A stretch of 64,000 nucleotides of DNA from positions 10,079,186-10,143,185 of the forward strand of contig ML680086.1 in the NCBI GenBank assembly GCA_007922225.1, written 5' to 3'. Shown piece after piece: positions 53,460 through 64,000 of the stretch. The first letter of the stretch is position 1; every line of letters starts with the position of its first letter. Made by a program: the position numbers and the translations under genes. This stretch comes from Emydura subglobosa. Taxonomy: Eukaryota; Chordata; Testudines; Chelidae. The notes under the pieces were generated by a model. It saw nothing but the letters and a program-made list of their open reading frames with translations. It was not told the origin of the DNA and did not search any database.

Positions 53460-53745
53460 AAGGGTAAACATAGCTATAGAGACAACAGCAATATAGTTGT
53501 GTCACCGTAGCTATACTGGCGTAACCCTGGCATGCAGATACAGCCTACTCTGATGGAAACATATTTTCATCAGTGTAAGAACACCTTGTCCCTGACCAGC
53601 AGTAGCTATGTTGGTGGAAGCATTCTTCCATCGACATCACTGTGGCTCCACTGGGAGTTGAGTCATCACAGCTATGCTGGTCAGGGGAAATACCCCTCAC
53701 TCAAGTAGCTACATTGACTCAGCTTCTAAGTGTAGGCTAGAGCTA
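53460..53745. mobile_element. MITE-like DNA element (decayed)
   Basis: TAGCTATACTGGCGTAACCC, GGAAGCATTCTTCCATCGAC and TAGCTACATTGACTCAGCTT, with an outer TCTAAGTGTAGGC, match the family at 27163 and 57794. Terminal repeats are weak. Confidence 0.6.
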
Positions 53746-54796
53746 AGAGTGTGTCTGAGTTGTTTATGTAGATGAATATTTCTCTGGGTAGAGGGGTTGG
53801 ACTGGGTTGGGGAAGAATAGTTGTCTCCTTAAAATGTCTTGCAGTGAAGAGGTAAGCATTGCCATCTGAGGCCTTATCTGTATTAGAACAGCTCAGATGG
53901 CAATGCTTACAAATTAACCTCTTCATGGCTGTCTACAATACCTGCTAAGCAGGCCTAATCATTTCAACGGGGTCTCAAATGAACGCAACAGCAGGAGTAA
54001 CTGTGGATCAAAAGAAGGAACAGCAGAGGGATTCAAGTTCCCAAATATACACTTAATTTGACAGAACACTCACCCTGTGTTATGAGCGAATAACAGATGA
54101 TCGAAGCCCCATGTGTTGTGGTTGATAAAGGACCCAGGGGTTCCCAAACTTACTCTTATGTATGCCAAAGCTGTGCCTGGGCAAGCCCCTGAGCGCATTG
54201 ATACCACGAAGTTCATTTAATAATTGGGAAGAGGTGAGGGATTTCACCTCTTTTAAGGAGCACCCTGTCATTTACAGCAGGGCAGCACTGTTCAGTTGGA
54301 TGGAGTCACAACTCACTTTAGAAGGAACTCAGGTGCTAGCAGCCACTGTTGGAAACCTGGCCTGGTTTGTAGCCCAGGCCCAATAGGGGCCCAGTGTCAT
54401 AAGCTTTAAAGCAACTCCCATCAGGGTCAGCTGCTGCCTTTACATCAGAAGAAGTTGGCTGTTTAATATTTAATTGCAACGATTAATCATTAACGAGCCT
54501 TGCTCCTCTTCTGACGCTTAAGCCCGTATCACAGAGGAAGAAGCCTGGCACATTCTCTCTCTCTCTCTCCCTCCCTCACTGCTCCGGGCATGGCACAAAC
54601 AATGTCATTCCTCAGCAAGAGGGAGGGTCTGTGCAGACACAGTTTATAGCTCACCCCTGCTGACTAGACTTTTCATCATCGTGGGACCTTTCCTGATACT
54701 GGGCTGGGAAATGGGAGCTCAGGGGCCAGAGTCTCTCCTGTGGTAAGTGGGGGGTAATTCACACTGCAATCAAAGGGACTGTACCTATTTAAGCCT
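53746..54796. other. Intergenic, nothing recognised
   Basis: A local inverted pair occurs: GCATTGCCATCTGAG (53857-53871) and CTCAGATGGCAATGC (53892-53906), about 50 bases across. A CT-run lies at 54555-54577. No gene. Confidence 0.5.
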
Positions 54797-55765
54797 CATA
54801 ATTAATCTGATTAGTTAATAGGCCAAACTCATCCTTAGTGCAACTGCCCTGACTTGGCGAGACTGCACCAAGGATCAAATTGGCCCAGGTGTGGGCACCT
54901 CACACTGGAACTGGCAAGGTGGGTGCACTTCAGCTCTGGGGCGGGATCTGTCCCCAGCAAGCGGTCTGAAGTAAGAGCCAGGCTCACCCCTGGGCTGGCG
55001 AAGGCGCTAACCCAGAGACAGGAGAGGCAGCTTGTGCCTTGCTAGCTCAATGATTGTTGTGGCCAGCACGGCACAGGCTAGGGCTGCTTCAGTAGCCTCT
55101 CTAGGACTTTGGGAGGGTCCAACATGGCCAGGGTGTAGGTCTGCACCCCTCATACTTCTTACTGACCCCTGGCCCGCCCCTGCTCCACCTCCACTCCGCC
55201 CTGGAATTTGCCCCTTGCTGGCAGAGTTGACACCAGGCTCTCAGGACCCCAGACCTGAGCGTTATTCCCTGGGGAAGGGGCTCATGTCTGCCCTATGGCC
55301 TAGCTGGCACAAAGGGGCTCCCACATGACATGTCCCTGGGGACAAACCCAGGAGGGCAGGGGATGCGAGCTGTCTTCTTTCTTACCCTACATCTCCTGGG
55401 CAGGGACAGGTTGCAAAGACAACTGCATAACAGCCTGTCAGCCATGCAGTTTGGCAGGCTAATGCCATCTGTGGCTGGCTTCTGTCTGCAGAGCGTGCTG
55501 TCACGCGTCAGGAGTGTGGTTGGTGGTTTTCCAGCTTGAGGCTGACTCTACCACAGGGAACCTGTACAATACACACACATAATTACTAGTGCTTCACTAA
55601 CTACACATTGCACTTCCAGGACCCTTTTCATTTCCAACATGCCGCACAAACAACTGGGCCAGCCTGATCCTTGGTGTAATCCCACTGGTGTCCATGCCAT
55701 TGCACCACGGATGAATTTGACCCATTGACTAATCAGATTAATTAAATAATTATGCCCTTCTCAGG
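54797..55765. repeat. Imperfect inverted repeat, arms about 100 bp
   Basis: Left arm 54797-54893: ATAATTAATCTGATTAGTTA, then CCAAACTCATCC and CACCAAGGATCAAATTGGCC. Right arm about 55650-55765, read on the complement: TTAATTAATCTGATTAGTCA, CAAATTCATCC and CACCAAGGATCAGGCTGGCC. The same blocks occur in the same order on opposite strands, about 760 bp apart. Confidence 0.75.
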
Positions 55766-57793
55766 TAACTGAAAAGCTCAGCCCCAGGAATTTACCAAAC
55801 ACTTTGTAAACTACTTACCCTAGTGTGGAGTTAGGGGAGGGTGTCTAGTAAAGGCAGCCTCTTGGGATATGTTCCTGAGACCAGGAGTGATTGTTCTGAG
55901 CATGCTCCCACACCCCTGTGCATGTGCTCTGTTGGCTTCCAGCCTGTGTGACCTGACCTTGAGCTTCGTAGAAGGAGGACAAGAAACCATACAGCTTCTG
56001 CCTGCCGTCTACCTGCCTCCTGAGCGGAGAGGAAGTGGAGCTTACTTGCCTGGTGTCGACTGCTGAATTCCTGGAAGAGTTTCTCAGGAAGCGTGCATCT
56101 CTCTGGGCTGACTTTATGCACATGCCCCGGCCAGAGACCCCTTCTACAGCGCTGGGGAAGACGAAGGGTAATAAACTTGACCAGTACATATCTCAAAAGC
56201 CAAGCGACTCTCTCCAAGCTGAGTTGTGGGGCCCCATGCTGCAGGGGAGGAGGAAAGGTGGGGAGGGGGAATCAGGCTGGTTTACAGTTTTGTGATGAAA
56301 ACCAGAAATGTTCTGAATATAAATTTAGACAAAAAAGATTTTAAAAAATTGTTTGTCAAAAATTTTCATGGGGAAAAACAATCATTTCCTGCTCAGCTCT
56401 AATTGCTGCAGCTCTTTAGCTAAGAACGTCAGGATTTGATCTGAGGGGAATAAGAAAGTTTCAAACAATGTATGTCCTTTCTCTTCTGATGGGTGGTGAT
56501 GAGCAGCAAAATATTTAACAAGGTTGATGTTTAAAGAATCATTGCATCCGAGTTATCACCCTTAGAAATTAAGCGGGCAGTTCACATCTCAGAGTATCAT
56601 TTCAGCCACTCTTCAGACTCAGGAAGAGGTTGCTGTTTCAGTTACACTTGGGTCACTCATGGAAGGTTTTCTCTGTACCTATAACTGACGCAGATTTTTT
56701 TTTTTTCCTAATGAAATCTGAGACTGTGGAGGAAAAAGAATGTGAATCCTGTCCACGCCCCACCCTTGTTTAGACCTTCACACCCTCTGGGAGAATGTTG
56801 CCTGCTTTGTCTAAATGTGATCCTATTCCCATTGAGTCTATGGGCATAGTATCATACCCTTGATGCTTCGATGTTCCCAGTAATCACTTAGCATTTTACA
56901 TTAAAAAACAATGCAAAGCCCATTACTATAGGATGCCATTCTCTGCTACCCGCAGAGAGTGGATTTTATTGGCAAGGACGGTGGAATCAAAGGGAACATG
57001 TTTATTTTTAATGAAATGGGAGAAGATGTTAGCCCCTCAATAATGGGTATTTCCCTTCCTTCTGCTTTGTTTCTGTTACATCAAAAGATTATTAACTCAT
57101 TCACTGCATTGTTCTGGCAGCAGTTTTCCTTTGCATGTGCACGTGTGTGTCAGTGTGCACATGTATGAATTTACTGCTGGTAAACAGTGCCAGATGGACA
57201 GCCCTATAAATCTTCCCCTTTTTTCACCATTCCAGTACCTGCAAAGGTAGTAACAGTGCAAACTGTCCTGCCAATGTAGCTCCAACCTGAGCTGGAAGAA
57301 TTGTCTCCAGGGCTCTGTCTACACTACAATTTATAGTTCTTAGTTAATATGTGATCCAACACCATCAGCAACTGTGGACTGCAGATATATCCCCTAGGGT
57401 AGGGTCATCCCAATGGCTTCTGCAGAACTTAACCTCTCTCCCAGGGTGCTAGCTGTCAACGTGTCTGTTTTCTGTGCTGTGGGTACTTGCCACTGAGGCC
57501 CAGCAAACTCATTTCATACATGCCATCAAACGGCCTTCTACAAATAGCAGCTCAGTCTCCTACACAGTTGACTAGTAACCTATGGGCAGCTTTAAGGGAA
57601 CAACCATTCATGTGAAAGAGTGTCCGGAAGCCCTCCCAAATCTAAGGCCTTGTCCTAGTGGGGACGTCAGCCATAAGTTGCTAGCCATTGGCGCAGTTGC
57701 AGCGGGGCAACCCCCTCCTGTAGCCAGGCAGAGCAGGCCAGCAGCCGCAGTTTACAGTGGCGTGGGTGAACCCTTCCTGAACCTAGAGTTTAA
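55766..57793. other. Intergenic, mostly unclassified
   Basis: 56285-56400 is copy 3 of the AT-rich repeat (TGTTTGTCAAAAATTTTCAT then CCTGCTCAGCTCTAATTG). A T-run lies at 56695-56706. No exon recognised. Confidence 0.45.
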
Positions 57794-58053
57794 GCTAGGT
57801 CTACACTGAAAACCTACATAGGAATAACTGTGTCGTGCAGGGGTGTGAAAAATCCACACCTCTGACCGGCATAGTTATACTGACCTAACCCCTGTGTCCA
57901 CAGGACTATGTCGATGGGAAACCGTCTCCCGCCGACACAGCTGCCACGTCTCGGAGAGGTGGATAAACTATGTTGATGGGGGAGAAGCTTGTCCAATGGC
58001 ATAGGAGTGTCTTCACTACAGTTGCTGTAGTGCTGTACGTGCAGACAAGCCCC
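57794..58053. mobile_element. MITE-like DNA element
   Basis: Starts CTAGGTCTACACTGAAAACC and ends near GTACGTGCAGACAAGCCCC. Internal blocks GTGAAAAATCCACACC, CTATGTCGATGGGAAACC and GTCTTCACTACAGTTGCTGT are typical of a widespread non-autonomous DNA element in this genome. Confidence 0.78.
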
Positions 58054-58440
58054 GAGCAAAAATTTTCAGCCCAAACTTTTTTTTTCAGCAAAACATGCAG
58101 AGCCACTAACACCAACGTGTTTTGTGAATTCATGTCAGCTTCCCTGAATTGTTCAGCTTGAAAAACAAACAAAAAATCCCCCAAAGTTGAAATTTTTGGG
58201 GGTCAAATTGGCTTGATCATTTGGAGTTTCCTTTAATTCTATTTAAAAGAAAAGGTGAAAATATAAAAAAACCACTCGAAATCCAAAGGAAACGTTTCAT
58301 TTTGGGGGTTGTACAAAATGGTTCATTTGACCATGAAACAATGGTTGTTTTGTTTTTTTTATTCCAAAAATGTTTGGTTTGTGGTCAACCTGAAAACTTT
58401 ACCCCCCCAAAGTTTTTCAGAACTGCCAGCAATCTGGAAA
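58054..58440. repeat. AT-rich dispersed repeat, family copy 4
   Basis: AAAAATTTTCAGCCCAAACT, AAATCCCCCAAAGTTGAAAT and GAAACGTTTCATTTTGGGGG; it abuts the MITE-like element directly. Confidence 0.55.
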
Positions 58441-61400
58441 ATCCATTTTCCGCACACCTCGGCTTGAAAGCAGAGTACGCTGCGCCAGTACAACCTGGGA
58501 CTTAGAGCAGCCTTGCCTGTTCCCCTTGGGGCAGTGATATTAATGGCTATTGCTGGGACACCATTTTGATAAGGCTGAAGTCTGCCCACAGTGGGGAAAA
58601 GCTCAGAACAAGCACTTTGCAAACGTGGGTAGGCACAGGTGGCAGGTAATCCAGCACTGAAGGGGTTAAGTGACACATTAAGCAGAAAATCCGGGGATGT
58701 GGGTGATTTGTGTGTTCTGAAGAAGGGTGTGGAGGGGGGAGACAGTGTCTCTCTTGCACTGTCCCATGCTGGCTAGCTGAACTCGGATGCCTGTGAGGCA
58801 TTTCATTTGTTCCTAGCAAACGGGCCCATCCTCAATTCAAACCTCTCTGCCTCATCATCACCTGCACGGTCGTCTAAACCTTGCTTTGCCTTACTTTTTC
58901 CCAGCATGGGTGTCTCAGTCTGAACAGTAGATCAACTCTCTCGCCTTTCTTAGCTTCCTCCCAGGGGGCTGCAATAGAGACAGCCGCTGAGGCAAGAAGG
59001 AGGCTGTTTAAGACCCAAGGGAGAAGAGGAGGGTGCATTAATTTCCTGGGGCTGGTTTGAGGGTTAGAGTAGCAGTCACTGCTTCTCTGCAGCCTTTAAA
59101 AGGCTCATGCTCAGGGAGGGCAGCTGGTTGTGGCGTGAGTGCCAGGGAGGATGGTAAAGCTGGGAGCTGAGATGTCTTTGAACCAGGCTGCTGTGGATTG
59201 CTTCCCTTACTCCGGGATGCTGGCTCTGCTGGTAGAAGTGATGACAGGTGTGTGTGAGTGCTTGATGTTTCCTTTCCTGTTCTCATGCTTTTTGCAGAAT
59301 GCTGAAGATTTTGAACACCTGGCTGTTTTTCTAGCGTATCAGGTTTATTTATCTCCCTGCTCCAAGATGTGGGCGAGGTTTGCTGCCTGCCTGTGTGCTG
59401 ATTCGCGTGGGAATGAGGTGCCCTGAGCATAGGACAGAGCTAGAGCTTGCTCCTTTTGTTTAGTAATCCGAACACGGTGGTTGTGTTTTGTTAAGGGGGA
59501 GCCTGCTCAGGACAAAGTTCCATGCAAACATGGACAGGCCAGTAGCTGTGGGGTGGGTAACTTCCCCTTTAAAAGGGGAAGAAGGCTGACCCTGCTTAAA
59601 GCCTTTCCTAATGCTGTCCTGTGCTGGCTATTGGCTGAAGTTCCTAGACTTGAGCTCTGCAAACCTCGATGAACTCTGAGGAGGTGAAAGTGGAACTGAG
59701 GGCTGCCTGGGCGTCTCTGTCTCTTATACTTGTGGCAGGGGAAAGTTGGAGCCTTATTTGGACCACTAAAGCAAATGTTTTTCAGCAATGGCTGGTCATC
59801 CCTGAGCCCTCTTACAATGAAACCTTAATGGGGGAACAACCCTCTGCTGACAGTCTCTGTAGAGTAGGAAAGCTGTGGATTGGCATAACACATCTCCGTG
59901 TTTTCTATTCTCTATCACTAACCACACCTTTTTCTGCCTAGCTGCTTAAATAGTTCAAGTTACTTCAAATAGACTTCTTCAGAGTGCACTCTTAGACAGG
60001 AATAACTCCATCTTGGAAACCTCTTTGATCGCTTTGTTTTTCTGACTAGAGCAGTAGTGATCTTGTGCTGAACACTAAAGGATTAAGGGGTTTCCATCTA
60101 ACCCTCTTGTGGAATTTGATCATGAGCATTCTGTTGCTTTACAAAGTCTTAAAGATGCCTTATGTTTTTTAAAAGTATATTTTGCTAGAAATGTACGAAT
60201 GTAGTCTATTTCTAACAGGATTTCATTTTGAGCTGTAAACTGATTGTAACACTAAGATTAAGCCAAAAATGCAGGAGCTTAGTGACTTGTCACACCCCTT
60301 TTTTACTTCAGATCTTCAGGCTCTTAAACATGATGCTTCTTTCAAAATACAAAGGGTCGGCACAGTGACAGCTTCCCCGCCGCTTCCTGGCTGTAACTAG
60401 CACTGCCCAGTAAGGATCAAGGCAAGGTCCCTGTTCCAAGGAGTTTATGATGAGGTTAGATAGGACATGATGCAGGGAGCGAGCGATGACATCAGGGAAG
60501 AGGGGTGGGGAGGGAGGCTCGCACAAAGTAAGGCTATGAGGTAGCCTCTTCTTGCAAGGTAAGAATCCTGTTAGTGATATATAGGTAGGGAGAGTATTAA
60601 ATAGTCGATTGGCATGGGAATGTGGGTCACTGCTGGTGAAATTGTGCAGTGGGCTTTGAGGAAGCAGCTGCTTCTGCTGTGCTCTGAATAGAATGTATTT
60701 TGGCAGGGGGTGGTGGTAGCTGTAGTGACTGCTTTGACTTGTGAGGGGCATGGCTGCTGCGAAAATAGGTGCCTGCCACCTCTGAAGTGTTGCTGGTCTG
60801 TGGAACGTGACTCTCTGGGGAATGGGCTGGGGAGGGCAGGGGGATGCCGGGTGGGCTCAGCACTGCTGCAGCGCTACTGTTATGTAAGTGAACTCACTGG
60901 GATAGGATTCATGTGCCTAATCTGGTCTGTGGCTCTTATGCCTCCAGCTTCCCTGCTGCTCCAACAGAATGCGGAAGCCCTTCTGAATTTCGACCCGATC
61001 TCGCATGCTTTTTTGTGACCTATTTCTGGTCTTATTTTTAGTTTTTAGGTGTGCTTGGAAGATCTCCAGGCTTTAGGGCAAGGAGGGGCTGTCTGACTGC
61101 CTGTGTACCTGGCAGTTTGGTCTGAATCCTTCTGATGAGCAAAAGCTGCCTTAAGAGAAGGCAAGCCTCGTAGAAAAGGGAGCATAGTTACCAAGGGAGG
61201 AGGGATGCGGGTGTGGCTCTGATCACAGCCATCTCTATAGGTGTCTTGAAAATGGCCTCAAAGTAAGACCTGCATAGTGCTTCTCAAATGCATAAGAAGG
61301 TGAGGCCCTGGTTCCTAAGCGGCCCAGTCTAACGTTGATGGATACAAAGCCAAGCGCCGCTGTTATCGTATAGTAACTTGTCAAGTAATTTCACTGATTC

Positions 61401-61539
61401 CAGCAAGAAACCACTGGAGAGGACCTTAAAATGTGCAAACTCTGCCTTCTGCCCCAACACACTGCCCATCCTATTCTGTTTTGACTCCACCAATCTTCAC
61501 TATCCAAGTCCTTTGCCTTCCATTGGAGCAGGAGACTAG
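58441..61539. other. Intergenic, nothing recognised
   Basis: No exon, RNA gene or classified repeat found. Frames such as 59139-59426 (+) and 60308-60751 (-) have no domain or conserved-motif support. Confidence 0.4.
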
Positions 61540-61900
61540 AGCTGTGCAGCTAAGGGGTTTCTTTCTGGCTTGAAAAGTAAAATGAAATAACTGGTTTTGG
61601 TGAAACAAAATGTTTTGTTTAGCTTGAGAGGCTTTTTTTCCCTTAAATTGTTTAAAATAAAACTAGAACAAACTCCCAAATGAAGAAAAGCTGTTTCAAA
61701 TAGAAATCTAAATGTTCACGTTGAAAACCTCATAATGAAAAACTTCTGAAAAAGTTGAAACTTTTTTTAGGTTTTGACCAAAACAATTTGCTGTAATCAA
61801 TACACAGACACAGAATGTGTTGGTAGAACCAAACCTGCAGTTTAAATTAAAAAAAAAAAAAAAAAAAAAAAAGTTTGTTGACAAATGTTGCCCAACTCTA
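61540..61900. repeat. AT-rich dispersed repeat, family copy 5
   Basis: AGAGCTGTGCAGCTAAGGGG start, then TGGTGAAACAAAATGTTTTG and AAAAAGTTGAAACTTTTTTT, and an A(23) run at about 61849-61872, ending GCCCAACTCTAGAAG. Confidence 0.6.
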
Positions 61901-61935
61901 GAAGAGACTAGCTATCTTGTGGCAATGCTAGTATG

Positions 61936-62223
61936 TTAAGGGTACGTCTACACTGCGATAAAAGACCCGGGGCCCAGCACTGCTGGCCTAGAACAACAGG
62001 CTCAGGCTTCAGGGCTATAAAATTGCAGAGTAGATGTTCGGGTTTGGGCTTGGGCTGGATCCTGGGTTCTGAAACCCTGCACCTCCTCACGGTCTCAAAG
62101 CCCAGACTCCAGCCCACGCCTGATTGTCTACACAGCAGTTTCATAGCCCTGCAGTCCATAAGCCCCCGTAAGCTGCTCTGAGACTTGGTGCTGTGGGTTT
62201 ATTGCAGTGTAGACATACCCTTA
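61936..62223. mobile_element. MITE with clear terminal inverted repeats
   Basis: Left end AAGGGTACGTCTACACTGCG, right end GCAGTGTAGACATACCCTT, flanked by TTA at 61936-61938 and TTA at 62221-62223. The TTA flank fits a TWA-type (Harbinger-like) duplication, though bases shared with the inverted repeat make the edge ambiguous by one or two. Internal CAGGCTCAGGCTTCAGGGCT; no coding capacity. Confidence 0.85.
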
Positions 62224-63719
62224 GTGACCTGGAGAGACCCCCTAATCTGCCTTCCTGGGATTAAGGGTAGGAGCAGCCACTTCCTTCTCCCTTGTGACCT
62301 GAGTCTGAAATTAAAACCTAGCTCTCAGTTACGCCAGTGCCAATCAACAGTCAAATCAATGGGGTTACATGGGAGCAAAACTGATCTGAGTGAGCGGAGA
62401 ATCGGGCTCATGGGCTGGATTTTCAGGAAAGCTCCATACCCAATGTGCAGAGTTGTCTTCAAAAGCTGGCTGCCGTGGCATGTCTACAATGGTCATCGGA
62501 ACTGAAATACCTAAACCACTTGGGATAACTCCTCCGGTTTTGATGCTAGTCTGCATAGATGCTCTTACTGCAGAATAAGGAAACGCTATTCTGATAACTT
62601 TAATTGATTGGGTGTTTTGTTCGGTTTTGCTGTCTTAAATTATATCAGAATAGGGGTCTCTTGTTCCACAATAAGAACATCCATCCACAGACTAGCACCA
62701 GACAACCAAAGCTTTGAACGACAACTGACCTAACTATCTCCGTTCTAGTTACTGCATAGACAGGTCCACATGCCCAAGAGATGAAAGACTAGTACACCCT
62801 TATAATTCCTCTCTTATTTCAGCCTGCCCTTCAAGGATGTCTGCTTCTTGAACTGTCTCTCCTTCCACAAGTCGCTGTGGCTTGGGATAAGGCGCTGTGC
62901 TATTCAGTGGCTGCCTTTGTGCTCTTAAAGCTGGTGGTTGCCATGCTATCCATTACAAAGCTGGTTTACTCTTCGTATTGCCCTCCGTTTTGACAGTGCT
63001 ATCTGGCCGATCTGTGTGGCTCTTCTCCAATGAACAGCCTGGTCCATGGCATCCTAAAATACAGCCCTCTGCTATGCTGTCCCTGTAACCACAGGGGAGG
63101 GCAAACAAACTCATATGCAAGCTTTTATTAGTAGTGAAATTGAAGGAACTTCCTTTAGTTTATCAGGGGAGATAAAAGTCCAGGTAAATGTTGCAGCCCA
63201 GTGCAAAAAGAAGCATGTGTATGCAAACGGGGTGCGGTCCTTTGGCACCTGGGAAGATGTCCATGCAGCTGTCACTGCAACAGCAAGCACACTTAGGATC
63301 CCTCTCTGGTTCTCATGCATCAGCGCAATGCTGCTGTCTTACTGAGCACATAATGCTGCAGGGAAATGATGACATAAAGGTTCATTCCATTTCCCCCGCC
63401 CCATCCCCAATTTATATGAGGAGCTTGTAAAGTCTGTTATCTCTTCACCAAATCTAAATCTTGGATCCCAGGCCAGCAGCCTGGGCACCTGCTAACAAAT
63501 ACTCAGCTCGCTCCTAAGCCTGTCTGTTCAGGGGCTTGACTCCTCTGCCAAATGCCCAGCCTCGAGTTTAGGTCAATATGGAAATGTCTTCTGCAAAGTG
63601 TCATTTGTTCGTGTTCATCCAAACATATCACCTGAGCTAAAGGAACTCCCAACTTGGGAGGGCTTGCACATCTGTAGCCAGTGCAACTGTGTATGTCCTA
63701 TTGTATGGCTGCTCAATGC
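62224..63719. other. Intergenic, nothing recognised
   Basis: 62325-62395 holds GCCAGTGCCAATCAACAGTC and CAATGGGGTTACATGGGAGC, a trace of the ancient repeat seen at 54,797. No exon seen. Confidence 0.45.
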
Positions 63720-63777
63720 TTTTTTGAATGAAACACCGGTTTTCATGGAAAATGCCCTCTCCTTTTATTCCCCCAGG

Positions 63778-63812
<35 letters not shown>

Positions 63813-64000
63813 AGTAAAAAAAAGAAAAAATCTTCTTCTGTTTTTTTTTTTTTTAAGAGATTCTTTTTCATTGAAAATGTTTTTGTGCTCCTTTCTTTCC
63901 TTCTTCTCCCTCACTATTTTCAGTGGCAAAACTGAGGGTTGAAGTGGAGGACATGAAAATTTTGTGGAAATATTTATTAGATGACCAAAAAAAAAAAAAA
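63720..64000. repeat. AT-rich dispersed repeat, copy 6, with A- and T-runs
   Basis: GAATGAAACACCGGTTTTCA, an A-run at about 63783-63809 continuing as A/G-rich to 63830, a T-run at about 63841-63854, TTCATTGAAAATGTTTTTGT and a terminal A-run to the window end. Confidence 0.7.

Noticed and set aside
59139..59426. 95-residue plus-strand frame as a first exon of a neighbouring gene
   Set aside because: Hydrophobic but without a recognisable signal or domain, and no donor site consistent with a known protein.
60308..60751. 147-residue minus-strand frame
   Set aside because: No motif, no splice context and Ser/Leu/Pro-rich composition as expected for random frames.
63598..63942. Plus-strand frame with a poly-Lys run
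   Set aside because: The lysines are a translated A-run; the sequence is a dispersed AT-rich repeat.
41071..64000. SGK2 or another downstream gene
   Set aside because: SGK2 follows L3MBTL1 in other vertebrates, but no kinase motif (glycine loop, HRD, DFG) or other conserved exon was found in any frame.

Overview
This is vertebrate nuclear DNA. It has spliced genes with long introns, and CR1 LINEs, MIR-type SINEs and DNA transposons throughout. A tyrosine-recombinase (DIRS) retrotransposon, abundant CR1 with a 3' end of the ATTCTATG type, hAT and Harbinger elements and an intact CR1 copy together suggest a non-avian sauropsid, most likely a turtle. That species call is an inference; no species-specific marker was tested.

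Layout. 1-10,385 is a transposon nest. A minus-strand CR1 with intact ORF1 and an open ORF2 start runs off the left edge. Head-to-head with it lies a plus-strand CR1 3' half, split by two hAT elements, and the first hAT is itself split by a ~6 kb DIRS retrotransposon. The DIRS element has inverted terminal repeats, an internal complementary region, broken gag and RT/RNase H, and an open tyrosine recombinase frame.

10,386-41,070 (+) is one gene, L3MBTL1, a Polycomb-group-like chromatin reader. Twenty coding exons can be placed to the base (the 5' edge of the first is uncertain), and all intron phases agree. In order they encode an N-terminal region, an FCS-like zinc finger, a basic nuclear-localisation-like stretch, three MBT repeats, a CCHHC zinc finger and a C-terminal SAM domain. 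The first exon or exons and the start codon were not found. The introns hold MIR copies, CR1 fragments (one nested in another), MITE-like elements, a Harbinger transposase relic and an inverted-repeat element.

41,071-64,000 holds no recognised protein-coding exon. 41,071 to about 47,035 may be a long L3MBTL1 3'UTR, with a near poly(A) signal at 41,526 and a strong distal pair at 47,007-47,016. The rest is intergenic: a hAT with perfect target duplications, MIR copies, MITE-like elements with terminal inverted repeats, a recurrent AT-rich repeat family and simple repeats. SGK2, the expected neighbour of L3MBTL1 in other vertebrates, was looked for and not seen.
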